Shown here: positions 17,550-24,831 of the stretch, one piece after another
Layout of the letters: the number at the start of each line of letters is the position of its first letter
How positions within the stretch are numbered: the stretch's first letter is position 1
Source: Nitrosopumilus sp.
Lineage (GTDB): Archaea > Thermoproteota > Nitrososphaeria > Nitrososphaerales > Nitrosopumilaceae
NCBI RefSeq assembly: GCF_025699125.1
Contig: NZ_JAILWC010000004.1
Location: 95,374 to 159,373 of the forward strand
Length of the DNA: 64,000 bases
Direction of reading: 5' to 3'
Translations under genes and position numbers: made by a program
Notes under the pieces: model-generated
Told to the model about the DNA's origin: nothing
Seen by the model: the letters and a program-made list of their open reading frames with translations, nothing else
Databases searched by the model: none

Positions 17550-17568
17550 GTAGTAAACTGTATTCAAA

Positions 17569-18240
17569 ATGTCATATGATGCACAAAAAAGAATCAAAGA
17601 CGAAAATAGGAGAAAAATAATGTTAGAACTCAAAAACAGTCCTAAAAGATTCAAAGATTTACTAAAATCAACTAAATTCTCGCCTACTGGTCTGACTAAA
17701 ATCCTAAAAGAACTTGTGTCTGAGAACAAAATCCAGAAGACTCTACATGAAGGAAAAGAGGCTTATTCGCTTTCAAAAAAGCAGTCACGTGATTTTGATG
17801 ATCTCTTTAACGTTGCACATACCATAAACTCCATCATAGGAAAAGGTGGGAAATACTATCGATTTCATTCCGGTTTAGAAGATATTTTACAAAATCCAAA
17901 ATCATCTTTGGGGATAGAATCCAATTTGACATTAGACAAGGAATTGGATAAATTAGATCTGTTATCAAGCAAAGACATAGATGAAATTAGAAAAATTGTT
18001 CTTAAAAAAATTGTTCATAATATAAAGACACAAAAACTGAATAAAAAACAAACAGGGGAACTCGTACTGAGCTTTGTCATAGATTATCCAATGTTATTTG
18101 ATGCGTTATCTTTGACTCCAAAAAAAGTTGCAAAGGGTATTGCTAAATTTGTGCAAGAAAAATATGATAAGATACCAGAAAATGCAAAGCAAAGAAAACC
18201 AAGTAAAGAAATAATCAAATTATTGAGGAAGAAGAAATGA
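17569..18240 (+). CDS. winged-helix DNA-binding protein coupled to the casposase
   Basis: 223 residues. The first 75 form a winged helix (RRKIMLELKNSPKRFKDLLK; SPTGLTKILKELVSENKIQK). The rest is helical and Lys-rich and ends KPSKEIIKLLRKKK. Its stop overlaps the cas1 start (ATGA, 18237-18240), so the two are made together in a fixed ratio. It may regulate the element or help the casposase bind the ends. A partner wHTH next to Cas1 is usual in thaumarchaeal casposons. Confidence 0.8.
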   Translation: MSYDAQKRIKDENRRKIMLELKNSPKRFKDLLKSTKFSPTGLTKILKELVSENKIQKTLHEGKEAYSLSKKQSRDFDDLFNVAHTINSIIGKGGKYYRFHSGLEDILQNPKSSLGIESNLTLDKELDKLDLLSSKDIDEIRKIVLKKIVHNIKTQKLNKKQTGELVLSFVIDYPMLFDALSLTPKKVAKGIAKFVQEKYDKIPENAKQRKPSKEIIKLLRKKK

Positions 18241-19448
18241 ATCCTTTGTTGATTTCAGGATTTGGCACATCCATCAATGTTGACAAGCGAAAACTCATCA
18301 TTACAAACAAACTAAAAAAAGAAAAACTTGAATTCTATCCTCACAAGATTGATCATGATTCTATAATCATAGACGGGCATACTGGAAATATTTCCTTTGA
18401 GGCAATGCGTTGGACTGTAAAGCATGGAATCAATCTATCTTTGCTCAATTGGAATGGCAATCTTTTATCAGTTACACTTCCTGAGGAACCAAAATCAGGA
18501 GGATTGAAAATAAAGCAGTACCAAAAATACTTGGATGATTCATTTAGAAAAACAATTGCAACAAAGATTATCCAAACCAAAGTTGATCATTCTCTCAGTC
18601 TGTTGGAGCAACTCTCAAATTATTACGATGTGGATTATCTCAAAATAAAACAATCATTTGAAAAAGAGACACGAGGACTAGATGCAAACTCTGATAGAAT
18701 TTATTCTGACTTGATGACCTATGAGGGAAGAATAGCCCAGATTTACTTTGAGCAGATTTCTAAAATAATCAACAAAATCGTGCCTGAATTCAGGTTTAAT
18801 GTGCGTAAAAACAAGGCAATGTCTAGAAACTATAATGCATCAGATGAGGTCAATGCACTGTTCAACTATGGATATGCAATACTAGAATCAGAAATCAGAA
18901 AGTCAGTCAATGCAGTAGGGCTTGATAGTACAATTGGATTCTTGCATGAGATTACTCCGTCAAGAACCCCTTTGGTCTATGATCTGCAAGAGCTGTTCAG
19001 ATGGATAATTGACTTGTCAATAATTCAACTGTTAGAAGAAAAGAAACTCAAAAAATCAGACTTTATTGTAACTGAGAATTACAACATGAGATTACGAGAG
19101 AAAACTGCCAAATTGCTAATTGAAAAGATATCTGCAAACTTTAACACAAAGGTTCCATACAAGGGCAGAAACTATTACTATCAAAATGTGTTATTTGACA
19201 ATATTCGAAACCTTGCACATTGCATTTCTGATAAAAAGATAAAGTTTGACTTTGATGTTCCAAAACTAATCATTCAAAGAGATGATACTAGCAAACTACG
19301 GGAGAAAATCCTGTCATTGACTCCCGATGACAGAAGAAAACTTGGAATCAACAAGTCTACTTTGTGGTATATCAAGAAGAATATATCAGACGGCAAGACT
19401 GCAAAAATTTATGAAAAGATAATATACAAACTAAATTACATGAATTGA
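18237..19448 (+). CDS. cas1: casposase (Cas1 homologue of the casposon)
   Basis: 403 residues, longer than CRISPR Cas1 (about 300-330) owing to extra C-terminal DNA-binding helices. Visible catalytic residues are E163 in TYEGRIAQIYF, H237 in IGFLHE, and D249/E252 in YDLQELFRW. The N-terminal beta domain has DGHTGNISFEAMRWTVKHG. An extra C-terminal HTH (LTPDDRRKLGINKSTLWYIK) is typical of casposases. The enzyme joins element 3' ends to the target, making 14-15 bp duplications, which matches those seen here. No cas2 or repeats of CRISPR type accompany it. Confidence 0.95.
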   Translation: MNPLLISGFGTSINVDKRKLIITNKLKKEKLEFYPHKIDHDSIIIDGHTGNISFEAMRWTVKHGINLSLLNWNGNLLSVTLPEEPKSGGLKIKQYQKYLDDSFRKTIATKIIQTKVDHSLSLLEQLSNYYDVDYLKIKQSFEKETRGLDANSDRIYSDLMTYEGRIAQIYFEQISKIINKIVPEFRFNVRKNKAMSRNYNASDEVNALFNYGYAILESEIRKSVNAVGLDSTIGFLHEITPSRTPLVYDLQELFRWIIDLSIIQLLEEKKLKKSDFIVTENYNMRLREKTAKLLIEKISANFNTKVPYKGRNYYYQNVLFDNIRNLAHCISDKKIKFDFDVPKLIIQRDDTSKLREKILSLTPDDRRKLGINKSTLWYIKKNISDGKTAKIYEKIIYKLNYMN

Positions 19449-19472
19449 TTCCTGTTTGCCTCATAGTGAGAT

Positions 19473-19697
19473 ATTCATAAAATGAATTGAATGTATTCAT
19501 AAAATGAATTGAATGTATTCATAAAATGAATTGAATGTATTCATAAAATGAAAAAAAGATTTGCTAAAAATGAAAAAAAGATTTGCTAAAAATGAAAAAA
19601 AGATTTGCTAAAAATGAAAAAAAGATTTGCTAAAAATGAAAAAAAGATTTGCTAAAAATGAAAAAAAGATTTGCTAAAAATGAAAAAAAGATTTGCC
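19473..19697 (+). repeat. 22-bp tandem repeat array, two unit types (about 10 units)
   Basis: Three full copies and a partial of ATTCATAAAATGAATTGAATGT run directly into seven copies of a 22-bp unit starting AAAAATGAAAAAAAGATTTG and ending CT. The two unit types share the period and the AAATGAA core, so one probably arose from the other. There are no spacers, so this is not a CRISPR array. It starts 24 bp after the cas1 stop. Confidence 0.93.
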
Positions 19698-20516
19698 AAT
19701 AAAGAATATGTCTAAAGATTAGGTAATTTCAGGCGTGAATTTACATCATTTACTGTATGAATAAAGCAAAAAGAGATTTCGTAAAAATATGAATTACTTT
19801 ATTTAATTTGTAAAACTTTTTTTCATTTTACTGAATAAATTTACTGTTCATTATGAAACATTTGCGAATTAGTTTTCAGTTCCATTATTAATTCCATAAT
19901 AGTTCCATAATGATTTTCAGTTTTACTTTTAATTCCATTATGACAGTTTCATTTTGATATGTGATTTCATGCGTAATTATTTTGGAATTAGATAATTATT
20001 ACATAATTAGGCGTGCGATTCAATTATGAATTCAGATTATCTAGGCGTAGAAATTATTTTGTTTACTGAATAATTCATAATGGAACTGTAACAGTTTCAA
20101 AATGGTTTACAGTTTTTATTTTTAATTTAGAAAACGTTTCTGTTTCAAAAATCAGTAAAGTTTTGTAAAGTGATTTTACTATAGTAAAACCGTGAATAAA
20201 ACTCTGAAAATAGAGTAAATTTTACAGTTTTAGGCGTGAATAATTTTTGTAAAATGGATACTTTACGCGTGAAAAAACCAACTTTATCTGAATAAATTTT
20301 ACAGATAATTTAGAAAATTTTTCTAATTCCAATAATCACACTAGCAGGAATTCCAAAATTACATTCCGATATTTAGTAAAATCAAACCAATTCCATAACT
20401 CAAAATAGATTCTTCGGAATTCATATCCACATGATTCAAAACGCCAGTAAAAATTAATCTAGTCTGTTTACTTTGTTCAAACATGGTTTCATAGTGTCGT
20501 TTTATCATACAATGTT
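19698..20516. other. 819-bp AT-rich gene-free region with recurring short motifs
   Basis: No credible ORF. The motif AGGCGT followed by GAAT or similar recurs at 19731, 20009, 20043 and 20232 (all + strand), with variants at 19969 and 20265. AATTCC, GGAATT and TTTACTG also recur, and there is a perfect 16-bp palindrome TTTTACTATAGTAAAA at 20174-20189. Together with the 22-bp array this makes 1.07 kb of noncoding DNA beside cas1. It could be an iteron-like control or replication region, or eroded coding DNA. Confidence 0.55.
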
Positions 20517-20900
20517 ATGCCACCAACTGTTATTGTAATTGATGACAGCCATGCTTTAACACAGGTAGTTTCAGAGTTTCTCACACTCAATTCAATTGAT
20601 GTTTTGGCTGTAGGACAAAATGGAAATGAAGCCGTGGAACTGTACAAAAAACATTCTCCGGATTTTGTATTGATGGATTATTTAATGCCTGAATTTAATG
20701 GATTGTACGGACTTCAAAACATTCGAAAAGTAAATCCTAATGCCAAAGTTATCATGTTTACAGGTAGTGCAGATCCGGGACTCTTTGATCAATTTAGGGA
20801 ATCAGGGGTTTTTACCATATTAGAAAAACCATGTGATTTTGATAAAATCGTAAAGACGATTAACAACGCTTCAAGTAATACTGTTCAGTTGACTAGTTGA
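20517..20900 (+). CDS. CheY-like stand-alone response regulator receiver
   Basis: 127 residues, a single receiver domain. The acidic pair D9-D10 (VIDDSH), phospho-acceptor D54 (FVLMDYLMPEFNG), the Ser/Thr of MFTGSA and the Lys of EKPCDF (about 104) are all present, so it can be phosphorylated. There is no output domain and no histidine kinase nearby. It lies in the casposon between the AT-rich region and the internal end copy, so it is cargo. Partner unknown. Confidence 0.88.
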   Translation: MPPTVIVIDDSHALTQVVSEFLTLNSIDVLAVGQNGNEAVELYKKHSPDFVLMDYLMPEFNGLYGLQNIRKVNPNAKVIMFTGSADPGLFDQFRESGVFTILEKPCDFDKIVKTINNASSNTVQLTS

Positions 20901-20961
20901 GATTTATGAAGATTTTTAAAATTTCAGAAAACAAAAGCTACATTCAGACTGTCAGGGGTTG

Positions 20962-20994
20962 ATAAATGTCACAATTAATGATGAATTAAAAAAA
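20962..20994 (+). repeat. internal inverted copy of the casposon right end
   Basis: This stretch (ATAAATGTCACAATTAATGA and on) matches the reverse complement of the right end and its subterminal region (21932-21964) at 30 of 33 positions, more than the left and right ends share beyond the terminal repeat. The outer 20 bases (20942-20961) are poorly conserved. It could be the outer end of a small nested element ending at 21984. Confidence 0.75.
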
Positions 20995-21018
20995 AATAGA
21001 GTGGCATAAAAGAAAAAA

Positions 21019-21114
21019 TCATGAAATTTCTAGAGAACAAGAATCTGAACAAATACGTCGATTAAACACATCTTCATATTCTCTTCCACAATGAACACAT
21101 TTTCTAAAAGACAT
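21019..21114 (-). CDS. zinc-ribbon microprotein (31 aa)
   Basis: ORF from ATG 21114 to TGA 21019. The peptide starts MSFRKCVHCGREYEDVFNRR and continues ICSDSC. C-x2-C plus C-x3-C pairs are 14 residues apart, a short treble-clef/zinc-ribbon pattern. Tiny Cys4 proteins of this kind are frequent in Nitrososphaerota. It lies between the internal end copy and the right end of the casposon. Function unknown. Confidence 0.6.
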   Translation of the reverse strand: MSFRKCVHCGREYEDVFNRRICSDSCSLEIS

Positions 21115-21367
21115 GTTTTGTTTACACATTCATTCTATTAAAGGAGTTGAGATTTTAATAATTCAAAGTGACTAGTGATGTTGTAATACGAGAATTTTTC
21201 TTATACATGACAGATGAGTTAAATAATCTTTTGCAACGTTATTCAAGTGATCAGGACAAAAATTACTGCGTTTACAGGTACAAATGCCAATAAACTATGT
21301 CAGATCAGTTTCATGCTTTCTAATCTGTCACTTAAAACCTTATTACAAACAACAACGATATAATGTG

Positions 21368-21762
21368 ATGTCAAATTTAATATTTGAAAATAATTCCCCT
21401 TGGGAATCTACGAGTAAATACATTCTAAATTTTCCAGATATTAGATTTATTGGAGTGATAAATAATATGGGCAGTCTTGTAAAAGTAAATACAAAAAAGG
21501 AATTATTCCAATTGCAGAAATAGATCAGTACAAAATGTGTATGGAGCATGCATTAGAACTATTCATGAAAAAAGATCTTGATGACGTCTTGGGATCACTT
21601 GACTATATAGTATCAAAAAGAAAAAACATAAAGATAATCACAATTCCAGTCAACGACTACCTCGTATTAATATCTGCACAATCCAATACAAAGATTGAGC
21701 CCATTATTGATGAAATACTGAAAAAATTAAAGGATATGCAAAACGACGTTACAAGTATATGA
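21368..21762 (+). pseudogene. frameshifted DUF6659-like protein gene
   Basis: Two adjacent frames together encode one protein. The first reads MSNLIFENNSPWESTSKYIL...RFIGVINNMGSLVKVNTKK and then runs to a false stop near 21523. The second picks up as GIIPIAEIDQYKMCMEHALE through the end at 21762. One missing A in the A-run at 21493-21498 would restore 131 codons. The RFIGVINNMG and INDYLVLISA-type segments match a family with many paralogues in Nitrososphaerota (DUF6659, by memory). Either a decayed cargo gene or a sequencing indel. Confidence 0.65.
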
Positions 21763-21950
21763 TAATTTCTGAAATATGTTTGTCTAGATAATTCTAAATT
21801 ATATTCATCACGATATGCACTTACAACATTATCTATGAACTGACTCATAAATCCTGTTTTTTGGATTTTCAATAAATGGAAAAACATCAAATTGCTCATC
21901 TATGGGTATTGAGAAGAGATATCCAATCTGTTTTTTTAAATTCATCATTA

Positions 21951-21984
21951 TTTGTGACATTTCTCGGGGTCTGTCTATAATCCC
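21951..21984 (-). repeat. casposon right terminal inverted repeat
   Basis: Ends in CTGTCTATAATCCC at 21984. Its reverse complement begins GGGATTATAGACAGACCCC and contains the AGAAATGTCACAAA block. It matches the left end at 29/34 positions. Confidence 0.92.
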
Positions 21985-21998
21985 AGCATTACATTTTT
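21985..21998 (+). repeat. 14-bp target-site duplication, right copy
   Basis: AGCATTACATTTTT, identical to 10067-10080. It is shared: it is the right duplication of the first element and sits exactly at the left border of the second element. Confidence 0.93.
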
Positions 21999-22030
21999 GG
22001 GGATATAGTTAGGTCAAAAGAAATGTCACA
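21999..22030 (+). repeat. left terminal repeat of the second element
   Basis: Starts GGGGATATAG and ends AGAAATGTCACA, the two most conserved blocks of all ends here. The middle ten bases are divergent. Confidence 0.8.
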
Positions 22031-22128
22031 GTGGTGGGTTTGAAGATCTGAGATATTTTAGTCCCATTCGTATATTCTGCGATATTTATTAAAAATGGTT
22101 TTAATACTTCAAGAAAATCTCAGCAGGT

Positions 22129-23943
22129 ATGCCTTATGAAACCAAGAATATTGTAAACAACATTCTTGACAGAAAAGTGTCTAGGTTTGCAAACACAAAC
22201 TTTTTGAGACTTTTAGATTCTACATCCATGGTAGATGCATGTAGCATCATGCAAAAAAATCACAAAGACGAGGTTATTGTAATTGACAAAACAAATTCTG
22301 TAGTTGGAATAGTTACGGATCAAGATGTCCTAAAAAAAATCGGCGAAGCTCACGCAAATCCAAAAAAGACCACATTAGATGACATCATGACATTTCCTCT
22401 TGTCAGCATCAAACACAATGATACGTTACTTGATGCCCTGAAAATAATGAGGGATAAAAATTTACGAAAACTTGCAGTGACAGAAGATGATGGAACTGTA
22501 ATTGGCATAATTTACCAGAATACCATAACCAGTCTTATCCGCCAAAAGGTGGCATCTCCTTCCCCTACAAACTATTCAATCAAAGCAATACTGTGGAATC
22601 TTGGGACAGTAACTCAGTTCGCAGGAATACTGATGCTCATCCCGTCAATTGTTGCAACACTGCTCAATGAATCATTGGTTGCAACAGGGGTGTTCCTGAT
22701 GGCCACATTACTTTTGATTACGGGATTTTTCTTAAATACATACGGAGAAAAACATCCACTTACATTGCGAGGCTCAGCAGTGATGATACTTGCAAGCTTT
22801 TTCATTTTGGTGTTGCTTGGTACCATTCCATACCTGTATGTCTCACCATATGGCCAAGGGGATTTTGCAGACCTGTTTGCAAGCAGTTTTTTCTCTAGTG
22901 CATCAAGCTTTACTACCGCCGGAATAACGCTATTTGGAACACCTGAGGATTTGCCTGACAGTTTTACCTTCTTCCGAAGTTTCAGTCAGTTTGTAGGGGG
23001 AATGAGCTTCATTTACCTGATAATGACTGCGTTTTATCCTGAAAAGAAACTCATTACAATGAGGGGTTTTATCTCAGGTAACATTCCAAAACTGCGTGAA
23101 CTGTTTGCAACAATCGCAATAGTCTTTTCGATTTATGCTGTAATCATTGCATTGTTGATGTTTTATCTGGGAGAGCGAAACATTCTGGATGACTTTTCTC
23201 TTGCAATGAGTGTGCTATCTACTGGAGGATTCATGCCTGATTCTGCTATTTTAGAAACATTGACCGTACCAGAATATTTGGTATTGATGGCAGGTATGAT
23301 ACTTGGAGCGTTGCCATTTGGACTTCACTATGCATTTGTCAGAAAAAAATTCATGTCCTTCAAGCTTACAAAAGAAGTCGGAATTTATTTTGCAATACTT
23401 GGTGGTGCAATTTTACTTTTTACTGCAACAACTGATGTTTCTGAGTTGGATTCAGCATTTACTGTAATTGCCGCAAGTACCACTGCAGGCATGCAGATTA
23501 TTGATCTGACAGATATTGGCGATGTGTCTGTGAGTATTTTGTTTGTCCTGATGCTAATTGGTGGCTGTGGATTTTCAACGGCTGGTGGAATTAAGATATT
23601 CCGCCTTGAGCAAATATTCCAGTTTAGAAAATATTTCAAAAAATCAAAGTGGGAGAAAATTCCAATCCATGAGCGAAAAGAAATATGGATTGCAGTAATT
23701 TTGCTTATCTTGTTTCCAACTGCCCCTATCCCTGTGGCATATCACATAAGTAATCAGGGTTATGATTTTAACGATTCATATTTTGAGTCAGTTGGTGCGA
23801 TAACCACTGCAGGGTTAGGGACAGGAATAATTGACAATGATCTTGATGCGTTTTCAAAAATACTTGTGGGGCTGCTTATGATATTGGGTCGTCTGGAAAT
23901 AATTTTGCTTGCATACATCTTTGTGCCTAAACTTATTTCATAG
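22129..23943 (+). CDS. trkH: TrkH-type cation transporter with N-terminal CBS pair
   Basis: 604 residues. Residues about 15-145 are two CBS domains (SMVDACSIMQKNHKDEVIVI; DIMTFPLVSIKHNDTLLDAL) likely to bind adenine nucleotides and gate the channel. The remainder is a polytopic SKT-family transporter with four pore loops bearing the T-x-G filter motif: TTAGI, STGGF, TTAGM and TTAGLG. It would move K+ (or Na+) inward across the membrane. A fused CBS pair on TrkH is unusual, since TrkA/RCK subunits normally regulate it; none is encoded nearby. It is the sole gene of a TIR-bounded element, so probably mobile cargo for ion homeostasis. Confidence 0.9.
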   Translation: MPYETKNIVNNILDRKVSRFANTNFLRLLDSTSMVDACSIMQKNHKDEVIVIDKTNSVVGIVTDQDVLKKIGEAHANPKKTTLDDIMTFPLVSIKHNDTLLDALKIMRDKNLRKLAVTEDDGTVIGIIYQNTITSLIRQKVASPSPTNYSIKAILWNLGTVTQFAGILMLIPSIVATLLNESLVATGVFLMATLLLITGFFLNTYGEKHPLTLRGSAVMILASFFILVLLGTIPYLYVSPYGQGDFADLFASSFFSSASSFTTAGITLFGTPEDLPDSFTFFRSFSQFVGGMSFIYLIMTAFYPEKKLITMRGFISGNIPKLRELFATIAIVFSIYAVIIALLMFYLGERNILDDFSLAMSVLSTGGFMPDSAILETLTVPEYLVLMAGMILGALPFGLHYAFVRKKFMSFKLTKEVGIYFAILGGAILLFTATTDVSELDSAFTVIAASTTAGMQIIDLTDIGDVSVSILFVLMLIGGCGFSTAGGIKIFRLEQIFQFRKYFKKSKWEKIPIHERKEIWIAVILLILFPTAPIPVAYHISNQGYDFNDSYFESVGAITTAGLGTGIIDNDLDAFSKILVGLLMILGRLEIILLAYIFVPKLIS

Positions 23944-24096
23944 TCCTAAAAATCATAGTCAAAAGATTCCAATTGATCATAAACACATAGTAATATACAA
24001 TCTTACAGATGGTTCTTACAAAATTGTACCCATTAACATTACAGCTAAAGTCGGAATCTGTAAGTTTACCAATTCTTTTTCAAATTCGTCGTTAGT

Positions 24097-24128
24097 TGTG
24101 ACATCTCTAAGGCTCTGTCTATGTCCCC
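24097..24128 (-). repeat. right terminal repeat of the second element
   Basis: The reverse complement starts GGGGACATAGACAGAGCC and contains AGAGATGTCACA. 28/32 identical to the left end of the first element. Confidence 0.85.
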
Positions 24129-24142
24129 AGTACCATACTTTT
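24129..24142 (+). repeat. decayed outer target-site duplication (candidate)
   Basis: AGTACCATACTTTT against AGCATTACATTTTT: 9/14 identical, and all five mismatches are C/T transitions. Consistent with an old duplication from insertion of the second element, though 9/14 alone could also be chance. Confidence 0.4.
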
Positions 24143-24174
24143 TGTTTAAATAACAAAATTAAGACCAAGAATTA

Positions 24175-24831
24175 TTGGGATTAAGAGATATCAAATTAAA
24201 AGAAGAGTATCGTTCAGATAGAGATGATATTGTAACAGAGTTTTTCTTTCCTTGTCTAAGTCATTGTATAGAATATGATAGGTGTGTGGATTTTTTATCA
24301 ATTCATGCTCTAACCACGATTTCAATGGCGTTTGAAAATTTTTCAGGCGGAAATGCAAAATTAAGAATGATAACAGGCCACAGGTTTAGAACGGCTGATC
24401 TGAATCTATTTACAAAACTATTTTCAGAAAAATTCACAAAATCATTTGAAGGAAGATCAATTCAAAATTCTAAAATTCAGAAACTTCAAGACATTGTAAA
24501 CAAAGGTCAAATTGAGTTAAAAATTGTAATTCCAAATTCAGAGCAAATAGCAAATTCATTTTCAGAGAGAATAGGAATTTTCAGAGACGATGATGATCAA
24601 GCTGTTGCGTTTACGGGAACATCAAGAGAATCATTTTCAACTCAAACAAGAGATTTTGAATCAGTAGATGTTTTTACATCATGGAATGATAAATCAAGAG
24701 TTGAAAGAAAGATGCAAGACTTTCAAGATCTCTGGAACAACAAGACAAAACATGTAGAAGTTTATGATTTTATGTTTGCAGAAGAGAACAATCTTTTAAA
24801 ATATTCATCAGAATGGATTATGCAAGACTAG
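24175..24831 (+). CDS. phospholipase D-like domain protein
   Basis: 218 residues starting at TTG 24175, with GTTTAAATAA (24144-24153) as a TATA box about 25 bp upstream. The fold resembles the PLD-like nuclease domain found at the N-terminus of some helicases: YDRCVDFLSIHALTTISMAF near the start, then VAFTGTSRESFSTQTRDFES near 150-170 (the G-S/T-x-N-like half-motif) and a C-terminal W-x-x-x-R...F-x-x-LW. The classic HxK motif is not obvious, so activity is uncertain. No helicase follows. It lies directly outside the mobile region and overlaps endA by 4 bp, convergent. Confidence 0.6.
   Translation: MGLRDIKLKEEYRSDRDDIVTEFFFPCLSHCIEYDRCVDFLSIHALTTISMAFENFSGGNAKLRMITGHRFRTADLNLFTKLFSEKFTKSFEGRSIQNSKIQKLQDIVNKGQIELKIVIPNSEQIANSFSERIGIFRDDDDQAVAFTGTSRESFSTQTRDFESVDVFTSWNDKSRVERKMQDFQDLWNNKTKHVEVYDFMFAEENNLLKYSSEWIMQD

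Larger units (their letters stand above)
10081..21984. mobile_element. casposon (Cas1-encoding self-synthesising transposon), 11.9 kb
   Basis: Bounded by inverted repeats at 10081-10114 and 21951-21984 (29/34 identical) and by exact 14-bp duplications of the tRNA-Glu 3' flank. Inside are the casposon core genes: Cas1 (18237-19448), a wHTH protein, family B DNA polymerase (13820-16552), HNH nuclease and a basic HTH protein. No cas2, CRISPR array or other cas gene is visible. Cargo includes an NDT/TIR-like protein, two membrane proteins, a CheY-like receiver, zinc microproteins and a broken DUF6659-like gene. The layout matches the thaumarchaeal family of casposons described by Krupovic and Koonin. 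The perfect duplication suggests a fairly recent insertion. Confidence 0.93.
21999..24128. mobile_element. second casposon-type element, non-autonomous, carrying CBS-TrkH (2.1 kb)
   Basis: The left end at 21999 (GGGGATATAG...AGAAATGTCACA) and right end at 24128 (reverse complement GGGGACATAGACAGAGCC...AGAGATGTCACA) match each other at 23/32 positions. The right end matches the first element's left end at 28/32 and its subterminal region resembles the first element's right end. The only gene inside is the TrkH transporter. No casposase, so movement would need Cas1 in trans. The outer flank AGTACCATACTTTT (24129-24142) matches the 14-bp target at 9 positions, all differences being transitions. 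Confidence 0.75.

Noticed and set aside
18237-19697. Cas1 next to a tandem repeat array, suggesting a CRISPR locus
   Set aside because: The 22-bp units are head-to-tail without spacers, no cas2 or effector genes are present, and Cas1 has the long casposase form within TIRs.
10081-24128. One 14-kb element from the first left end to the outermost right end
   Set aside because: These two ends do match best (28/32), but the exact 14-bp duplication occurs at 21985, not after 24128, and a right end plus a left end sit back-to-back there. Two elements explain this better, though a composite cannot be excluded.
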